Made by a program: the position numbers and the translations under genes. Source: Rhodospirillaceae bacterium (lineage in GTDB: Bacteria; Pseudomonadota; Alphaproteobacteria; Rhodospirillales; Rhodospirillaceae). From it: a stretch of DNA of 64,000 bases. The notes under the pieces were generated by a model. The model was not told the origin of the DNA and ran no database searches. It saw only the letters and a program-made list of their open reading frames with translations. Within the stretch, counting starts at the first letter, position 1. The number at the start of each line of letters is the position of its first letter. Positions 17,291-25,969 of the stretch are shown here, piece by piece. Where the stretch lies: positions 1 through 64,000 of the forward strand of contig JABJAH010000064.1 of NCBI GenBank assembly GCA_018666155.1. The letters are read 5' to 3'.

Positions 17291-18025
17291 TCATACCCCC
17301 AAACTCATCTGGTTTTCGTCCACATCCTTCGGCGGCTGATGCAGTGTTTTCGATACCGGCTGTGCGACCAGGTTGCCGCCTTCATAAGGTCGACACATGC
17401 GTTTCAACGCCTGTGGCGCGGTGTACGGTGTCAGCCAGAGGTCCATCATTGAGTCCGTCAAGATGACGGGCATGCGGTCGTGTATTTCAGCGGCAATCTC
17501 GCTGGGCTCTGTGGTGACGATGGCAAAGTCGCGCTGTCCGGTTTTTCGATTAACCATAAATATCCCAGCCAAAACAAACAGGCTGCCACCCTCACCCTCG
17601 AACATCCGGTTTCGCGCGGCAATACGCTGGCTGACTGCGCCACCGTTGTTGGCCGGACCATCCAAGGAAAAACGCCATGGTGTCCGTGAACCGTCGATTT
17701 CCTTCTTCCACTCGTAATAACCTGTAACCGGTATCACGCAGCGGTGCTTTTCAAAGGCTTTGGCAAAGGTTGGCAGCACATCGACGGTTTCACAGCGAGC
17801 GTTGATTATTGGGTTTGACCGGCCCTCCGGTGGTGGAAACCCCCAGGTGCCTAGGTCGAGGCCCCGCTTCCCGCCAGCCATGCGAATAAAAGGCCGTTGA
17901 TCTGTCGGCCGCACCACCGCTGCGGGCTGAGGATCCACCTCCTTCAGCAGTTCACTGGCGATGGAGAGCGAATACAGGTCGTGGATATCTTTCCACGACT
18001 TATAACCCGATAAACTGCCGCACAC
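17291..18025 (-). CDS. SOS response-associated peptidase, HMCES/YedK family
   Basis: SRAP-domain protein that covalently traps abasic sites in single-stranded DNA through its N-terminal cysteine. The family needs Cys at position 2. An upstream in-frame start at 18091 would bury this cysteine at residue 24, whereas GTG 18025 gives Met-Cys-Gly-Ser and has GGAGAG at 7 nt, so I choose GTG. The 244-residue product then shows the conserved asparagine in NARCETVD, the glutamate in RCVIPVTGYYEWKKE, and the histidine in IHDRMPVIL, the usual active-site set. No LexA box is evident upstream. Confidence 0.9.
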   Translation of the reverse strand: MCGSLSGYKSWKDIHDLYSLSIASELLKEVDPQPAAVVRPTDQRPFIRMAGGKRGLDLGTWGFPPPEGRSNPIINARCETVDVLPTFAKAFEKHRCVIPVTGYYEWKKEIDGSRTPWRFSLDGPANNGGAVSQRIAARNRMFEGEGGSLFVLAGIFMVNRKTGQRDFAIVTTEPSEIAAEIHDRMPVILTDSMMDLWLTPYTAPQALKRMCRPYEGGNLVAQPVSKTLHQPPKDVDENQMSLGV

Positions 18026-18150
18026 CGCGCACTCTCCTATGAGAACAATACAGGAACACTTATAGGGGTGAAGAACGCACGCGGCTACCAATCACAAATG
18101 GAATCCTGCGGTTAATGAAGTTTCTGGCGGCTCAGGCCCCTCGCCCGAAT

Positions 18151-18195
18151 TGAAAACGGGCACGACAGGAGATGTTGTGCTCCCGTCATGCCCGT
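18151..18195 (-). terminator. terminator of the nitrilase-like gene
   Basis: Arms ACGGGCA (18156-18162) and TGCCCGT (18189-18195) are perfect. The inner arms GACAGGAG/CTCCCGTC add seven more pairs with one mismatch. On the minus strand the hairpin is followed by TTTTCA. It sits 25 nt after the stop at 18220, as expected for the end of the minus-strand efflux operon. Confidence 0.65.
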
Positions 18196-18219
18196 AATTC
18201 CGTTGTTAATATGCCCTCT

Positions 18220-19359
18220 TTAACCAGCGTCGCCTTGCAGATTGAGCCAACGGCTTTTCTGATCCATGAGTTCTTTCATCTTCTCGCGGCTTTGCGGCAA
18301 TTCGTCTCGCGGCACATCAAGGATATCTATGGGTACTTCCTGGACAAACTGGTCAAACACGGGTTTGACGACTTCCATCGGATAGCGCGGAATTCGGCGG
18401 TCTTTCCGCAATTCCCCAATGTTGAGTTCGGCTTCAACAATGGCTTCCTGGCCACCCTTTTGTTGGGCCAGAATCCGGCCGCCAGGGGCAACGATGAGAG
18501 AGTTGCCGCCGAATCCCGGAGGGAAGTTCGGGTTAGACGGGAATGTGATGTTCGACATCCCCGAATAGACATTGTTGTAGTATGCGATGGCCTGCACATC
18601 GACCTCTGAGAAGCCCGTGGCCGTGCGCAACATGATCTCGACGCCCCGCATGGCAAACGCAGCAAAGACAAACGGGTCGATCTGAACCGTGCTCACAGCA
18701 ATATTGCCGAACTCCGTTTGCAGAACCGGGAATTCTTCTTCGATGCCATACTTGGCTCGGAACTTAGTGTGGACGTTCTCGATCGTCGTAGTCGGAATTT
18801 CACCGCCGTCATCGGTGTAGCGCGACGCGTTACGGGTTTTCCAATAGGTGTGTTTAATCTCCCCGTCCCGGCCGATCACCGGATTGAGGCTGAGAATATG
18901 GCCCGGCCAGTCCGGGTCGGTCGCGTAGCTGCCAAAAATGATATAGGTGTCACAGGCCTTGGCAAACTCACCGATGGCTTTGGTCTCAGGGCCAGGTACC
19001 TGAATAGTGAATTTCAGTTTTTCTTCGCGGGTTCCAGAGGAATAGCCGGTTAGTGGAAATTCATTGAACAGAATAAAATCGGGCTTCTTACCTTCGGTGC
19101 AGGCTTTGTTGATCCAGTGGCCCATGCGCCGGACGTTCTCTTTGAGCCCCAGCTCAACACTTTCCGCTTCCTGAAGCAGCATCGGTTCGTTTTGCACGAC
19201 CTTCAACACGACCACATCTTTTTCCAAGGGTACGGTTGGGTAGGAGCCATCAGGTCGCACCAACTCAGGCACCGGCTGGGCGACAGTCTCGGCAGTCCAG
19301 ACACTGGCGAGCAATGCGCTGCACAACCCTATGGATTTGAGCATTGATGGATTTTTCAC
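18220..19359 (-). CDS. exported nitrilase-fold (carbon-nitrogen hydrolase) protein lacking the catalytic cysteine
   Basis: 379 residues with a signal peptide (hydrophobic core ending SVWTAETVA-Q). The CN-hydrolase fold is recognisable: the glutamate in FILFNEFPLTGYS (E100), the lysine in HTYWKTRNASR (K174), then LQTEFGNIAVSTVQIDPFVF, where a cysteine should follow the strand. There is none; Q226 or its neighbour V225 occupies the position, and no other cysteine lies near. As written it should not hydrolyse nitriles or amides. It starts 80 nt after the second permease of the efflux operon and ends at a terminator, so it may be the last gene of that operon. It could be a periplasmic binding or scaffold protein. 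Confidence 0.8.
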   Translation of the reverse strand: MKNPSMLKSIGLCSALLASVWTAETVAQPVPELVRPDGSYPTVPLEKDVVVLKVVQNEPMLLQEAESVELGLKENVRRMGHWINKACTEGKKPDFILFNEFPLTGYSSGTREEKLKFTIQVPGPETKAIGEFAKACDTYIIFGSYATDPDWPGHILSLNPVIGRDGEIKHTYWKTRNASRYTDDGGEIPTTTIENVHTKFRAKYGIEEEFPVLQTEFGNIAVSTVQIDPFVFAAFAMRGVEIMLRTATGFSEVDVQAIAYYNNVYSGMSNITFPSNPNFPPGFGGNSLIVAPGGRILAQQKGGQEAIVEAELNIGELRKDRRIPRYPMEVVKPVFDQFVQEVPIDILDVPRDELPQSREKMKELMDQKSRWLNLQGDAG

Positions 19360-19439
19360 TGGTGCGTCTCCTCTGATTGAATCACGTTTACCTTTGGTCT
19401 CTTGATTGAAGCGTGCTCCCTGCCCTAAGCCGGAGTCAA

Positions 19440-20657
19440 TTATTTACTCCTCAGCGCGACAATGGGGTCGAGCCGCGCGGCCCGGAGTGCCGGAAACGCA
19501 CCGAAGACCACTGCAATGCCGAGCGAAATGATGAAGGGGTAGGTGGCGGCTTCCCAAGTCAGCACCATAGCCCATCCGGTCAGTTGGCTACCGACTAGGA
19601 TACAGGCCCCACCGACAAGAATCCCTGCGACCCCACCCATCAGCGCCAGCAGTACAGATTCTGTCAGGAACTGAGCCAGGATGTCCTGTGGCCTGGCACC
19701 GACAGCCATACGCAATCCGATCTCGCCATAGCGTTCCCGAACCGAGAGCAAGGATACGGCAAGCAAACCCACGCCACCGAGCCCGAGTGCCAAGGCGGCA
19801 AGACCCAGGGTGAGTTCGCCGAAAGATCCTTTCATCTCGTTCTGCGTAGCCAACAATGAGTCCTGATCTTGAATCTCAAAGTCATCGGTGAAGTTTGGCC
19901 GGTCATAGCCATGTTCGTCGCGCAATAAGGCGGTCACATCCTTATTCACCAGCTCGATCGCCGGTTGCGAGACCGCTTGAACAAAAATACGGGACAAATA
20001 ATCTGTGTTCAGAACTCTACGTTGCGCGGTGGTTACCGGGACGATGATTTGACCATCATCAGAAGTCCCATCCGGATTAAGCCCCTTGCGCTTTAGAATT
20101 CCGATGATTGTGAACGGAACCGAACCCACTTGCAGTCGCTCACCCAAAGGCCATTCACCGAAGTAGAGATCGCTGACCACATTGGCGCCGACGACCGCAA
20201 CCCGGCGTCGGTTATCGATGTCATCTTGATCAATGAAACGCCCGGCGACGAGGTTGAATTTCTTGGTCTCTTGAAATTCTGGTGTCGTGCCGAGAACCGT
20301 AAAGGCTTGCGCAATGCGCCCAACTTTTAACGTCCGCCCACCATCGGCCACAGGCGCGGCACGCTTCACGCTGTCCAGGTTTTTGATCCACTCCCAGTCA
20401 TTCAGCTTGAGAGTTTGATAGAGTTGACTGGAGCCACGCAGAGCATCGGTTTCCGTCCGGGCCGCATTTACGGCGAGAAGGTTCTCACCGAGTTGTTCCA
20501 GAGATTTTTGAAAGGCGCGCTCCGCCCCTGCCCCGGCACCAATCAATATGGCGACGGCCGCAATCCCGATCGCCACGCCGCTGATGGACAGCAGCGCGCG
20601 CGGTCGAGACCGATTGATCGCTCTAAAGGAGAAGCGGAGGTTTTTCTGCCACTTCAT
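19440..20657 (-). CDS. ABC transporter permease, MacB/FtsX type (second copy)
   Basis: 405-residue permease with the MacB arrangement: one N-terminal membrane helix (ALLSISGVAIGIAAVAILIGAG), a large periplasmic MacB_PCD domain (about residues 50-240), and three C-terminal helices with the FtsX signature (RERYGEIGLRMAVGARPQDI). The ATPase is not fused but encoded separately. It lies 15 nt after a related 403-residue permease, so the transporter is probably a heterodimer, unlike the homodimeric MacB of E. coli. Confidence 0.88.
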   Translation of the reverse strand: MKWQKNLRFSFRAINRSRPRALLSISGVAIGIAAVAILIGAGAGAERAFQKSLEQLGENLLAVNAARTETDALRGSSQLYQTLKLNDWEWIKNLDSVKRAAPVADGGRTLKVGRIAQAFTVLGTTPEFQETKKFNLVAGRFIDQDDIDNRRRVAVVGANVVSDLYFGEWPLGERLQVGSVPFTIIGILKRKGLNPDGTSDDGQIIVPVTTAQRRVLNTDYLSRIFVQAVSQPAIELVNKDVTALLRDEHGYDRPNFTDDFEIQDQDSLLATQNEMKGSFGELTLGLAALALGLGGVGLLAVSLLSVRERYGEIGLRMAVGARPQDILAQFLTESVLLALMGGVAGILVGGACILVGSQLTGWAMVLTWEAATYPFIISLGIAVVFGAFPALRAARLDPIVALRSK

Positions 20658-20672
20658 TATGGACGAACCGGA

Positions 20673-21884
20673 CTATCGAAGGGCGTTAACCGGATCGAGA
20701 GCTGAGGCTTGTCGAGCTGGCATAACACCGGCAAAGATTCCGACCAGCACTGCCGCACCTAGACCAAGAGCAAGTGACCCGATCGTAACCACCATCGGTA
20801 CGTCACTGACATTGCCATAAACGATAGCGGCAGCCATGCCGATCCCAGCCCCAAACACGCCGGACGTCAGCGAGACAACAATGGTCTCCGAGAGGAACTG
20901 GAAGTTAATCTGGCCGTCCTCAGCACCGACAGCTTTACGAATACCGATTTCAGGCACCCGCTCCTTCACCGCAATCAACATGATATTGGCGATGACAATG
21001 GCAGCAACCAACAAGGCCACGCCTGCCGCTGCTGGAAGATAACGACCCAACACCCGGTTAGCGTTGCTGACAATATCCTGTACCAGCTCCGGCGTTATGA
21101 TGACCACATCATCGGGTTCACTCTCATTGAGAGAGTGACGTTCGCGCATCAGGACTTTGATATCCTCGGCTACCGCGTCGACATCGTCTGGATTGTCGAG
21201 AATGATCCGCCCAGCAAAGACGTGATCGACATTCATCAATCGGCGCATCAACGTCGTCACAGGCACATGAATTTCATCATCTTTGTCAGCCCCGTGTGTA
21301 TCGATGCCCTGTAGCTCGAGCACACCCTTTATACGGAGAGGGACCGAGCCTGCCTGGATTTGTTTCCCAATGGGGTTTTCGTCGCCGAACAGCGCTTCCG
21401 CTGCGCGCTGTCCGATCACCGCGACGCGCGACGCCGATTCAACATCTTCAGATGAGAAGTAGTCACCCTCTGATACACCGCGCAGCCAAACCGCTTCCGT
21501 TTGATCCGTATAGCCGTAAATACTCATTTGCCGTGTTTCGCCCTGATAGCGAATGTCTTGCCCAGGGAACCACTGCATCGCGCCAGTCATCACCACGCCG
21601 TCGATTTGGTTCTCGATGGCGTTAAAGTCGGACACTTTAAGAGAGGTCACCGGCCCGCCTGCGCGTGGCCCCATATGGCCGCCGCCGGCTACCACGTTAA
21701 TAGTCGCGGTTGAGAAGGTCTTGTTGACCGTATCCATCATGGCTTGCTCGGCGCCGACCCCCATGGCCCGCATAAAGATCAAAGCCGTAACACCGACAAT
21801 GATACCGATCGCCATAAAGAACGTGCGCATTTTGTAGCGCATCATCATCCGTGCGCTGCCTGCGAAAAGAAGGTTCGTGTTCAT
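20673..21884 (-). CDS. ABC transporter permease, MacB/FtsX type (first copy)
   Basis: 403 residues with the same layout as its neighbour: helix TFFMAIGIIVGVTALIFMRA, a periplasmic MacB_PCD domain, and three C-terminal helices with the coupling segment KERVPEIGIRKAVGAEDGQI. Its ATG overlaps the ATPase stop (ATGA), so translation is coupled. Mechanotransmission transporters of this type move lipoproteins, peptides or drugs from the periplasm through an outer-membrane channel. The cargo here is not known. Confidence 0.88.
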   Translation of the reverse strand: MNTNLLFAGSARMMMRYKMRTFFMAIGIIVGVTALIFMRAMGVGAEQAMMDTVNKTFSTATINVVAGGGHMGPRAGGPVTSLKVSDFNAIENQIDGVVMTGAMQWFPGQDIRYQGETRQMSIYGYTDQTEAVWLRGVSEGDYFSSEDVESASRVAVIGQRAAEALFGDENPIGKQIQAGSVPLRIKGVLELQGIDTHGADKDDEIHVPVTTLMRRLMNVDHVFAGRIILDNPDDVDAVAEDIKVLMRERHSLNESEPDDVVIITPELVQDIVSNANRVLGRYLPAAAGVALLVAAIVIANIMLIAVKERVPEIGIRKAVGAEDGQINFQFLSETIVVSLTSGVFGAGIGMAAAIVYGNVSDVPMVVTIGSLALGLGAAVLVGIFAGVMPARQASALDPVNALR

Positions 21885-22624
21885 GCCACATCTCCCATTT
21901 GGGTTTCGCCGGAGCCCACACCTGAGTCCGGGGTAACATCACGCAATTCACTCAAACGGCCATCATCAATCCGCACGGTCCGCTTCGCCCTTTTAGCCAG
22001 GTTTTCGTCGTGGGTAATCACGACAATCGTCCGGCCGTTGTCATTTAATTCTTGAAGCAAGGCCATCAGGTCTTCGCCAGATGCCTTATCCAGATTCCCC
22101 GTCGGTTCGTCGGCGAGAATCAATTCCGGGTCAGTGACCAACGCACGTGCAATCGCAACGCGCTGTTGTTGTCCGCCGGAGAGTTCTTCAGGCATGTGCT
22201 TCATCCGGTCGCCAAGCCCGACACTCTTCAGCGCATCTATCGCCCGTTGCTCAGGATTGTCCGCATTGGAATAGACCAACGGAATTTCGACGTTCTCGAT
22301 CGCCGTCGTCCGCGGTAAAAGGTGGAATTGCTGAAAGACAAAACCAATCTTTTGATTGCGCAGATTGGCCAGCTTGGCCGACGACAATCCAGAAACATTT
22401 TCACCGTCCATCAAGTACTCGCCGCTGTCCGCGTGATCGAGCAATCCGAGGATATTCATCAGCGTCGATTTGCCCGAGCCCGATGGACCAACGATAGCGA
22501 TATAGTCACCTTCGTTGATGTTGATCTCGATATTGCGCAGCACCTCGAGTGGACCCTCGTCGGGCCTTGGGTAGGACTTACAAATCCCCTTTAACTGAAT
22601 CACATGCGGCTCCTTTATCCCCAA
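21881..22624 (-). CDS. ABC transporter ATP-binding protein, LolD/MacB type
   Basis: 247-residue ATPase with Walker [13 protein letters not shown]-loop [11 protein letters not shown], signature [15 protein letters not shown], Walker [13 protein letters not shown] and H-loop [12 protein letters not shown]. The TGNLD ending is typical of the LolD/MacB/FtsE group that partners FtsX-type permeases. It follows the adaptor gene by 11 nt and overlaps the first permease. An internal start at residue 7 or later is possible but not needed. Confidence 0.92.
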   Translation of the reverse strand: MGIKEPHVIQLKGICKSYPRPDEGPLEVLRNIEININEGDYIAIVGPSGSGKSTLMNILGLLDHADSGEYLMDGENVSGLSSAKLANLRNQKIGFVFQQFHLLPRTTAIENVEIPLVYSNADNPEQRAIDALKSVGLGDRMKHMPEELSGGQQQRVAIARALVTDPELILADEPTGNLDKASGEDLMALLQELNDNGRTIVVITHDENLAKRAKRTVRIDDGRLSELRDVTPDSGVGSGETQMGDVA

Positions 22625-22635
22625 TTCGGCGCGAA

Positions 22636-23688
22636 TTAACTCGGATTAAGTTGAACGACGTCGCCTTCAGACACGCCGTCAACAATCTCAACCTTTTGAT
22701 CCGTACGCCATCCTATCCGGACCTGTTGTTCGGTCCAATCTCCATCTCGCTCGACCAGTATGATCTGGCGTCCGTTTTGCCGACGCAAAGCACTGCGCGG
22801 CGCGGTCAAAACGTTATTGCGTTCTTCCAACTGCAAGCGAACATGGGCGGTCATTTCAGGGCGCAAAATACTGCCGTCTTTCCCCTCAAATTCCAGAACC
22901 ACGATGTAATTCACCACACTGTTCTGCAACGCAGCTTTCGGGTTGATCGCGGTCACTCGCGCTTCAAAATCCCGATCCGAATAGGTGTCGACTTCAAAGC
23001 GGGCCGACTGACCGACAAAGATCCGGCCAATATCGGTCTCGTCGACGAAGGCCTGAACTTCAAGCCGGTCGAGATCGACGATGGAGACAAACTTTGGCGC
23101 GGAGAAACTGGCGGCAACCGTCTCCCCTTCCCGCGTTGTCACATCAGCAATCACGCCTTTGATTGGTGCAGTGATCCTGGTGTATCCAAAATCAATCTCA
23201 GCGGATCTCAATCTTGCTTCATTCAGTGCCACCTTGGCCCGCGCCACATTGATATCGCGGATAGCCGTCTGAAGGTCTGCCTCTGGGCTATATCCTTGGG
23301 CCGCAAGGTTTTGTTTACGGGCGAGATTGCTTTCCGCCAAAGCCAACTCGGCTTTCGATAAATCCACATCCGCTGCGGCTTGCTGAACCAGCGCTTCGAA
23401 CGGTGTTGAATCCAATTGGGCGAGAAGCTCGCCCGCTTCAACCGTATCGCCGACCTTCACCGGCAAATTCATAACAATGCCGGAAACCCGCGAGCCAACG
23501 TTGATCTCAGCGCCAGTCACCGGTCGGATCACCCCAGTGGCGACGACTTCCCGGATGAGTGTTTCTCGGCTGATCTTCGTTGTTTGTACGTCAGCGTGCG
23601 CAGGCGTGGCCCCATCGTCTTGCGACAGAAAGAGCGCCGTAACGCCAATCAGCCCAACGACCAGCAGTGATATCCATTTAGCGTTCAA
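22636..23688 (-). CDS. MacA-like periplasmic adaptor (HlyD family)
   Basis: Membrane-fusion protein of 350 residues. N-terminal anchor WISLLVVGLIGVTALFL, then a biotinyl-lipoyl-like half (VGSRVSGIVMNLPVKVGDTVEAG), a coiled-coil hairpin (about residues 105-160, heptad-like AADVDLSKAELALAESNLAR), the second lipoyl half (YTRITAPIKGVIADV), a beta-barrel and a membrane-proximal domain. It bridges the inner-membrane ABC pump to an outer-membrane channel such as TolC, which is not encoded here. It is the first gene of the operon 23688-18220. Confidence 0.9.
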   Translation of the reverse strand: MNAKWISLLVVGLIGVTALFLSQDDGATPAHADVQTTKISRETLIREVVATGVIRPVTGAEINVGSRVSGIVMNLPVKVGDTVEAGELLAQLDSTPFEALVQQAAADVDLSKAELALAESNLARKQNLAAQGYSPEADLQTAIRDINVARAKVALNEARLRSAEIDFGYTRITAPIKGVIADVTTREGETVAASFSAPKFVSIVDLDRLEVQAFVDETDIGRIFVGQSARFEVDTYSDRDFEARVTAINPKAALQNSVVNYIVVLEFEGKDGSILRPEMTAHVRLQLEERNNVLTAPRSALRRQNGRQIILVERDGDWTEQQVRIGWRTDQKVEIVDGVSEGDVVQLNPS

Positions 23689-23820
23689 CGGTATTCAACC
23701 CAACCCAGTTTTTCAGCCTAAAGCCCAACTGAAGGATACTCTTCAGAGGCCTGCCTTGTATACCAGAGTAACCCGCAGAAAAGCAGGGGTTCTGGGTAAC
23801 ATCGGGTAACAAAATGGTGT

Positions 23821-23835
23821 GCCCTGGCCGAGGGC
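23821..23835 (-). terminator. possible terminator after the alpha/beta-hydrolase-fold gene
   Basis: Hairpin GCCCT/AGGGC (23821-23825, 23831-23835) begins 1 nt past the stop at 23837. The minus strand continues ACACCATTTTG, a weak T-run some distance away. Plausible but weak. Confidence 0.35.
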
Positions 23836-23836
23836 T

Positions 23837-24745
23837 CTAATCCAAGAAGCCGCGAATGACCGGGGCCAACATCGCCGGGTCGGTGCGAAACATACGGCGG
23901 TCCAAGTCGGGCTCTTCAATCAGCGTGGCTTTTGGCATCACGTCCATGCCGCGCATAACCTGTTCTTTGAGGTCCGGCCCGAGGGATAGTATGAGTGTTG
24001 GGTGGGTGATCTTCGGGAACCGATCGACGGCCGGATAGCGCATCGCCGCCAGTTCACCCTTCATGAACGCTCGCCCCGGCAGCACGGTCTCCACGTAGGC
24101 TTCCATGGCCAGTTCCCATGAGTCTTCCGGGCCGAGGGCCTTCAAGATGCGCTCTAGTCGATCTTTGTAATATCCGGCGCCTTTCTCGCGCCAATTGGCG
24201 TCGAGCATCTCAACCATGGTGTCGTGCATCATCGTGCGTTCATCGGCGGACATTATGGGTGATTGCGCGAGGATCAGACGCCGGACGAGATCGGGGCGTG
24301 AGAGGGTGAGTTCTCCGGCAATAATCGAGCCCGTGAGCAGGCCGAGCACATCAACCGAGCCGCCTTCTCCCGAGCCAAAGCCAAGTGAATCGAGCGCACT
24401 CGCTATAGCCTCAACATAGGCTTCAATGCTCGCTTCACCCGCCGGACCATCTGATGCGCCATAGCCTGGCGTATCAATCGCCATCGCCACCCGGTCTGTC
24501 GCTAGATACGGCAAAAAAGGAACATAGAGTTTTCCAGAGCCTGAGGTTTGGTGGAAACAGACCAAGGCTGGTTTGCTCCCCCTACTCCCATCGGCCGGTC
24601 GCGCTTCATGAACGTGTAGTTGCCCCCACGGGCTCGGCATATAGAACCGGCGTTGCGCGACGTCTGCTTTTGCGAACGTGGTCTTCGCTGAAAAAGAAGA
24701 GGCCGCCAATCCGGCGGCCCCCCATACCAGTGTTCTTCTATTCAT
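23837..24745 (-). CDS. alpha/beta-hydrolase-fold protein with Tat-like signal, nucleophile missing
   Basis: 302 residues. The N-terminus MNRRTLVWGAAGLAAS has a twin arginine before a mild hydrophobic run. The fold is clear: the oxyanion strand PALVCFHQTSGSG, the DTPGYGASDGP turn, then VDVLGLLTGSIIAGEL at 131-146 where the nucleophile elbow GxSxG belongs, and RPDLVRRLILAQSP. The elbow reads G-L-L-T-G, so the serine is leucine (137). Near the C-terminus, where a catalytic histidine is usual, I see EEPDLDRRMFRTDP without one. It looks like a pseudo-hydrolase. It lies 22 nt after the Tat-signal methyltransferase gene. Confidence 0.8.
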   Translation of the reverse strand: MNRRTLVWGAAGLAASSFSAKTTFAKADVAQRRFYMPSPWGQLHVHEARPADGSRGSKPALVCFHQTSGSGKLYVPFLPYLATDRVAMAIDTPGYGASDGPAGEASIEAYVEAIASALDSLGFGSGEGGSVDVLGLLTGSIIAGELTLSRPDLVRRLILAQSPIMSADERTMMHDTMVEMLDANWREKGAGYYKDRLERILKALGPEDSWELAMEAYVETVLPGRAFMKGELAAMRYPAVDRFPKITHPTLILSLGPDLKEQVMRGMDVMPKATLIEEPDLDRRMFRTDPAMLAPVIRGFLD

Positions 24746-24767
24746 TGTCTCAATACGCGGCGCTGAT

Positions 24768-25967
24768 CTACGCCGGTTTCGTGCCTACGATATTGCGCTT
24801 GGAACCACGGCGGCTAGACGGACCGTCTTCGTTGACGATAAACCCAGCCTTGCGCATGGCCGCGGCCATATCGAACTTGGCATAATCTAAACGCCAGGGC
24901 TCACCGTTCCAGCGGCTGTCCCACCATTGGCGGAAGGAACTATAGGTTCCCTTCGGTACCGGATTACCGGTGTAGAAATCGATCGGATAGTAAACACCGC
25001 CCGGACGTAACACCCGGAAAGACTCTGCGAGAATTTCGTGGGCCGCTTCCGTTGTCACTTCGTGGAACATGATGTTGTTGGTGGCGATGTCGAAGTGGTT
25101 GTCGGGGAACTTTGAGTCCTCAGCCAAGCGCTGGGCAAAGTTAACATCAATGCCGATATCCACCGCCCGCATATGGGCATAGCGCACCATCGGTCCACCG
25201 ACATCAATGCCCCAGACTTCGGCGTCGGAGAATCTTTGCTTCAGCGCAACACTCAACTGGCCACAGCTACAACCTTGGTCGAGCACCCGCATCACCTTGC
25301 CGTCTTCCGGCTCGGGCATGGCGGTGGCGAGACCAATATGTATTTCATCTTGGTCGTTGCGGCCTTCAAAGAAGTTGTTGGTGCCGTAATGATAGATATG
25401 GCCCGCGAAATCATCGCCGACATAGCCACCTGGTTGAATGTGAATCTCATGGGTGACGTAGTCCGGCATATACATATCCGGGTTCAGTTCCAACGTGCCT
25501 GGCCCGGAATTGTCTGCCGCTTCCATTTCGGCCAGATACGCATCGGCGTTGCCGTGGAATTCATCCTGCAGCGTTTTCCAGTTGATCTGCTGGGCGCTGA
25601 GCCACATCCGGGCGCTCGCCGCCACCAGAGGATCACTCCCAACATGATCGAGCACCTCTTGCGTCGGCAGGCTTTTGGTTGGGTCAAGGCCCTTGCCACG
25701 CATGATGGTGCTGATCCGGCGACGGGCAGCCCTGGTCAAGTCGCGATTGGCGAACACCCGAAAACCGGTGATGAAATCATGCTGCGCTTCTAAGTGTTGG
25801 CGCGGCAAACGTTCCAAGCGGCCGTTGGATCCACGCGGTTCAACATCTGCGGCATCGAACTTGGATGTGGCCGATGTTGCGGCGGAGGCTTTTTTGCTGC
25901 CAAACAGGGCAGCGACAAAGGAGGCCGTGGCGGCGGACGCGCCGAAGAGAGTACGTCTGTTAATCAT
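24768..25967 (-). CDS. Tat-signal SAM-dependent methyltransferase-like protein
   Basis: 399 residues. The start INRRTLFGASAATASFVAAL followed by a K-K-containing AxA-like site (residues 25-30) reads as a twin-arginine signal. The C-terminal 180 residues are a class I methyltransferase: motif I VLDQGCSCGQ at 228-237, acidic VWGIDVGG at 251-258, FDIATNNIMFHEV at 292-304, and LRPGGVYYPIDF at 320-331. The middle (60-220) is unrecognised. Methyltransferases need SAM, which is cytoplasmic, so export would be strange. Either the signal is a membrane anchor or false lead, or the domain has another role. It starts 2 nt after the small acidic protein gene. Confidence 0.8.
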   Translation of the reverse strand: MINRRTLFGASAATASFVAALFGSKKASAATSATSKFDAADVEPRGSNGRLERLPRQHLEAQHDFITGFRVFANRDLTRAARRRISTIMRGKGLDPTKSLPTQEVLDHVGSDPLVAASARMWLSAQQINWKTLQDEFHGNADAYLAEMEAADNSGPGTLELNPDMYMPDYVTHEIHIQPGGYVGDDFAGHIYHYGTNNFFEGRNDQDEIHIGLATAMPEPEDGKVMRVLDQGCSCGQLSVALKQRFSDAEVWGIDVGGPMVRYAHMRAVDIGIDVNFAQRLAEDSKFPDNHFDIATNNIMFHEVTTEAAHEILAESFRVLRPGGVYYPIDFYTGNPVPKGTYSSFRQWWDSRWNGEPWRLDYAKFDMAAAMRKAGFIVNEDGPSSRRGSKRNIVGTKPA

Positions 25968-25969
25968 GA

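Noticed and set aside
22549..23361. 270-codon open frame opposite the efflux adaptor
   Set aside because: Lies wholly against two strongly supported genes, with no recognisable domain and shadow-type composition.
25173..25793. 206-codon open frame opposite the Tat-signal methyltransferase
   Set aside because: Shadow of the SAM-domain gene; His-rich composition comes from the reverse complement, with no motif.
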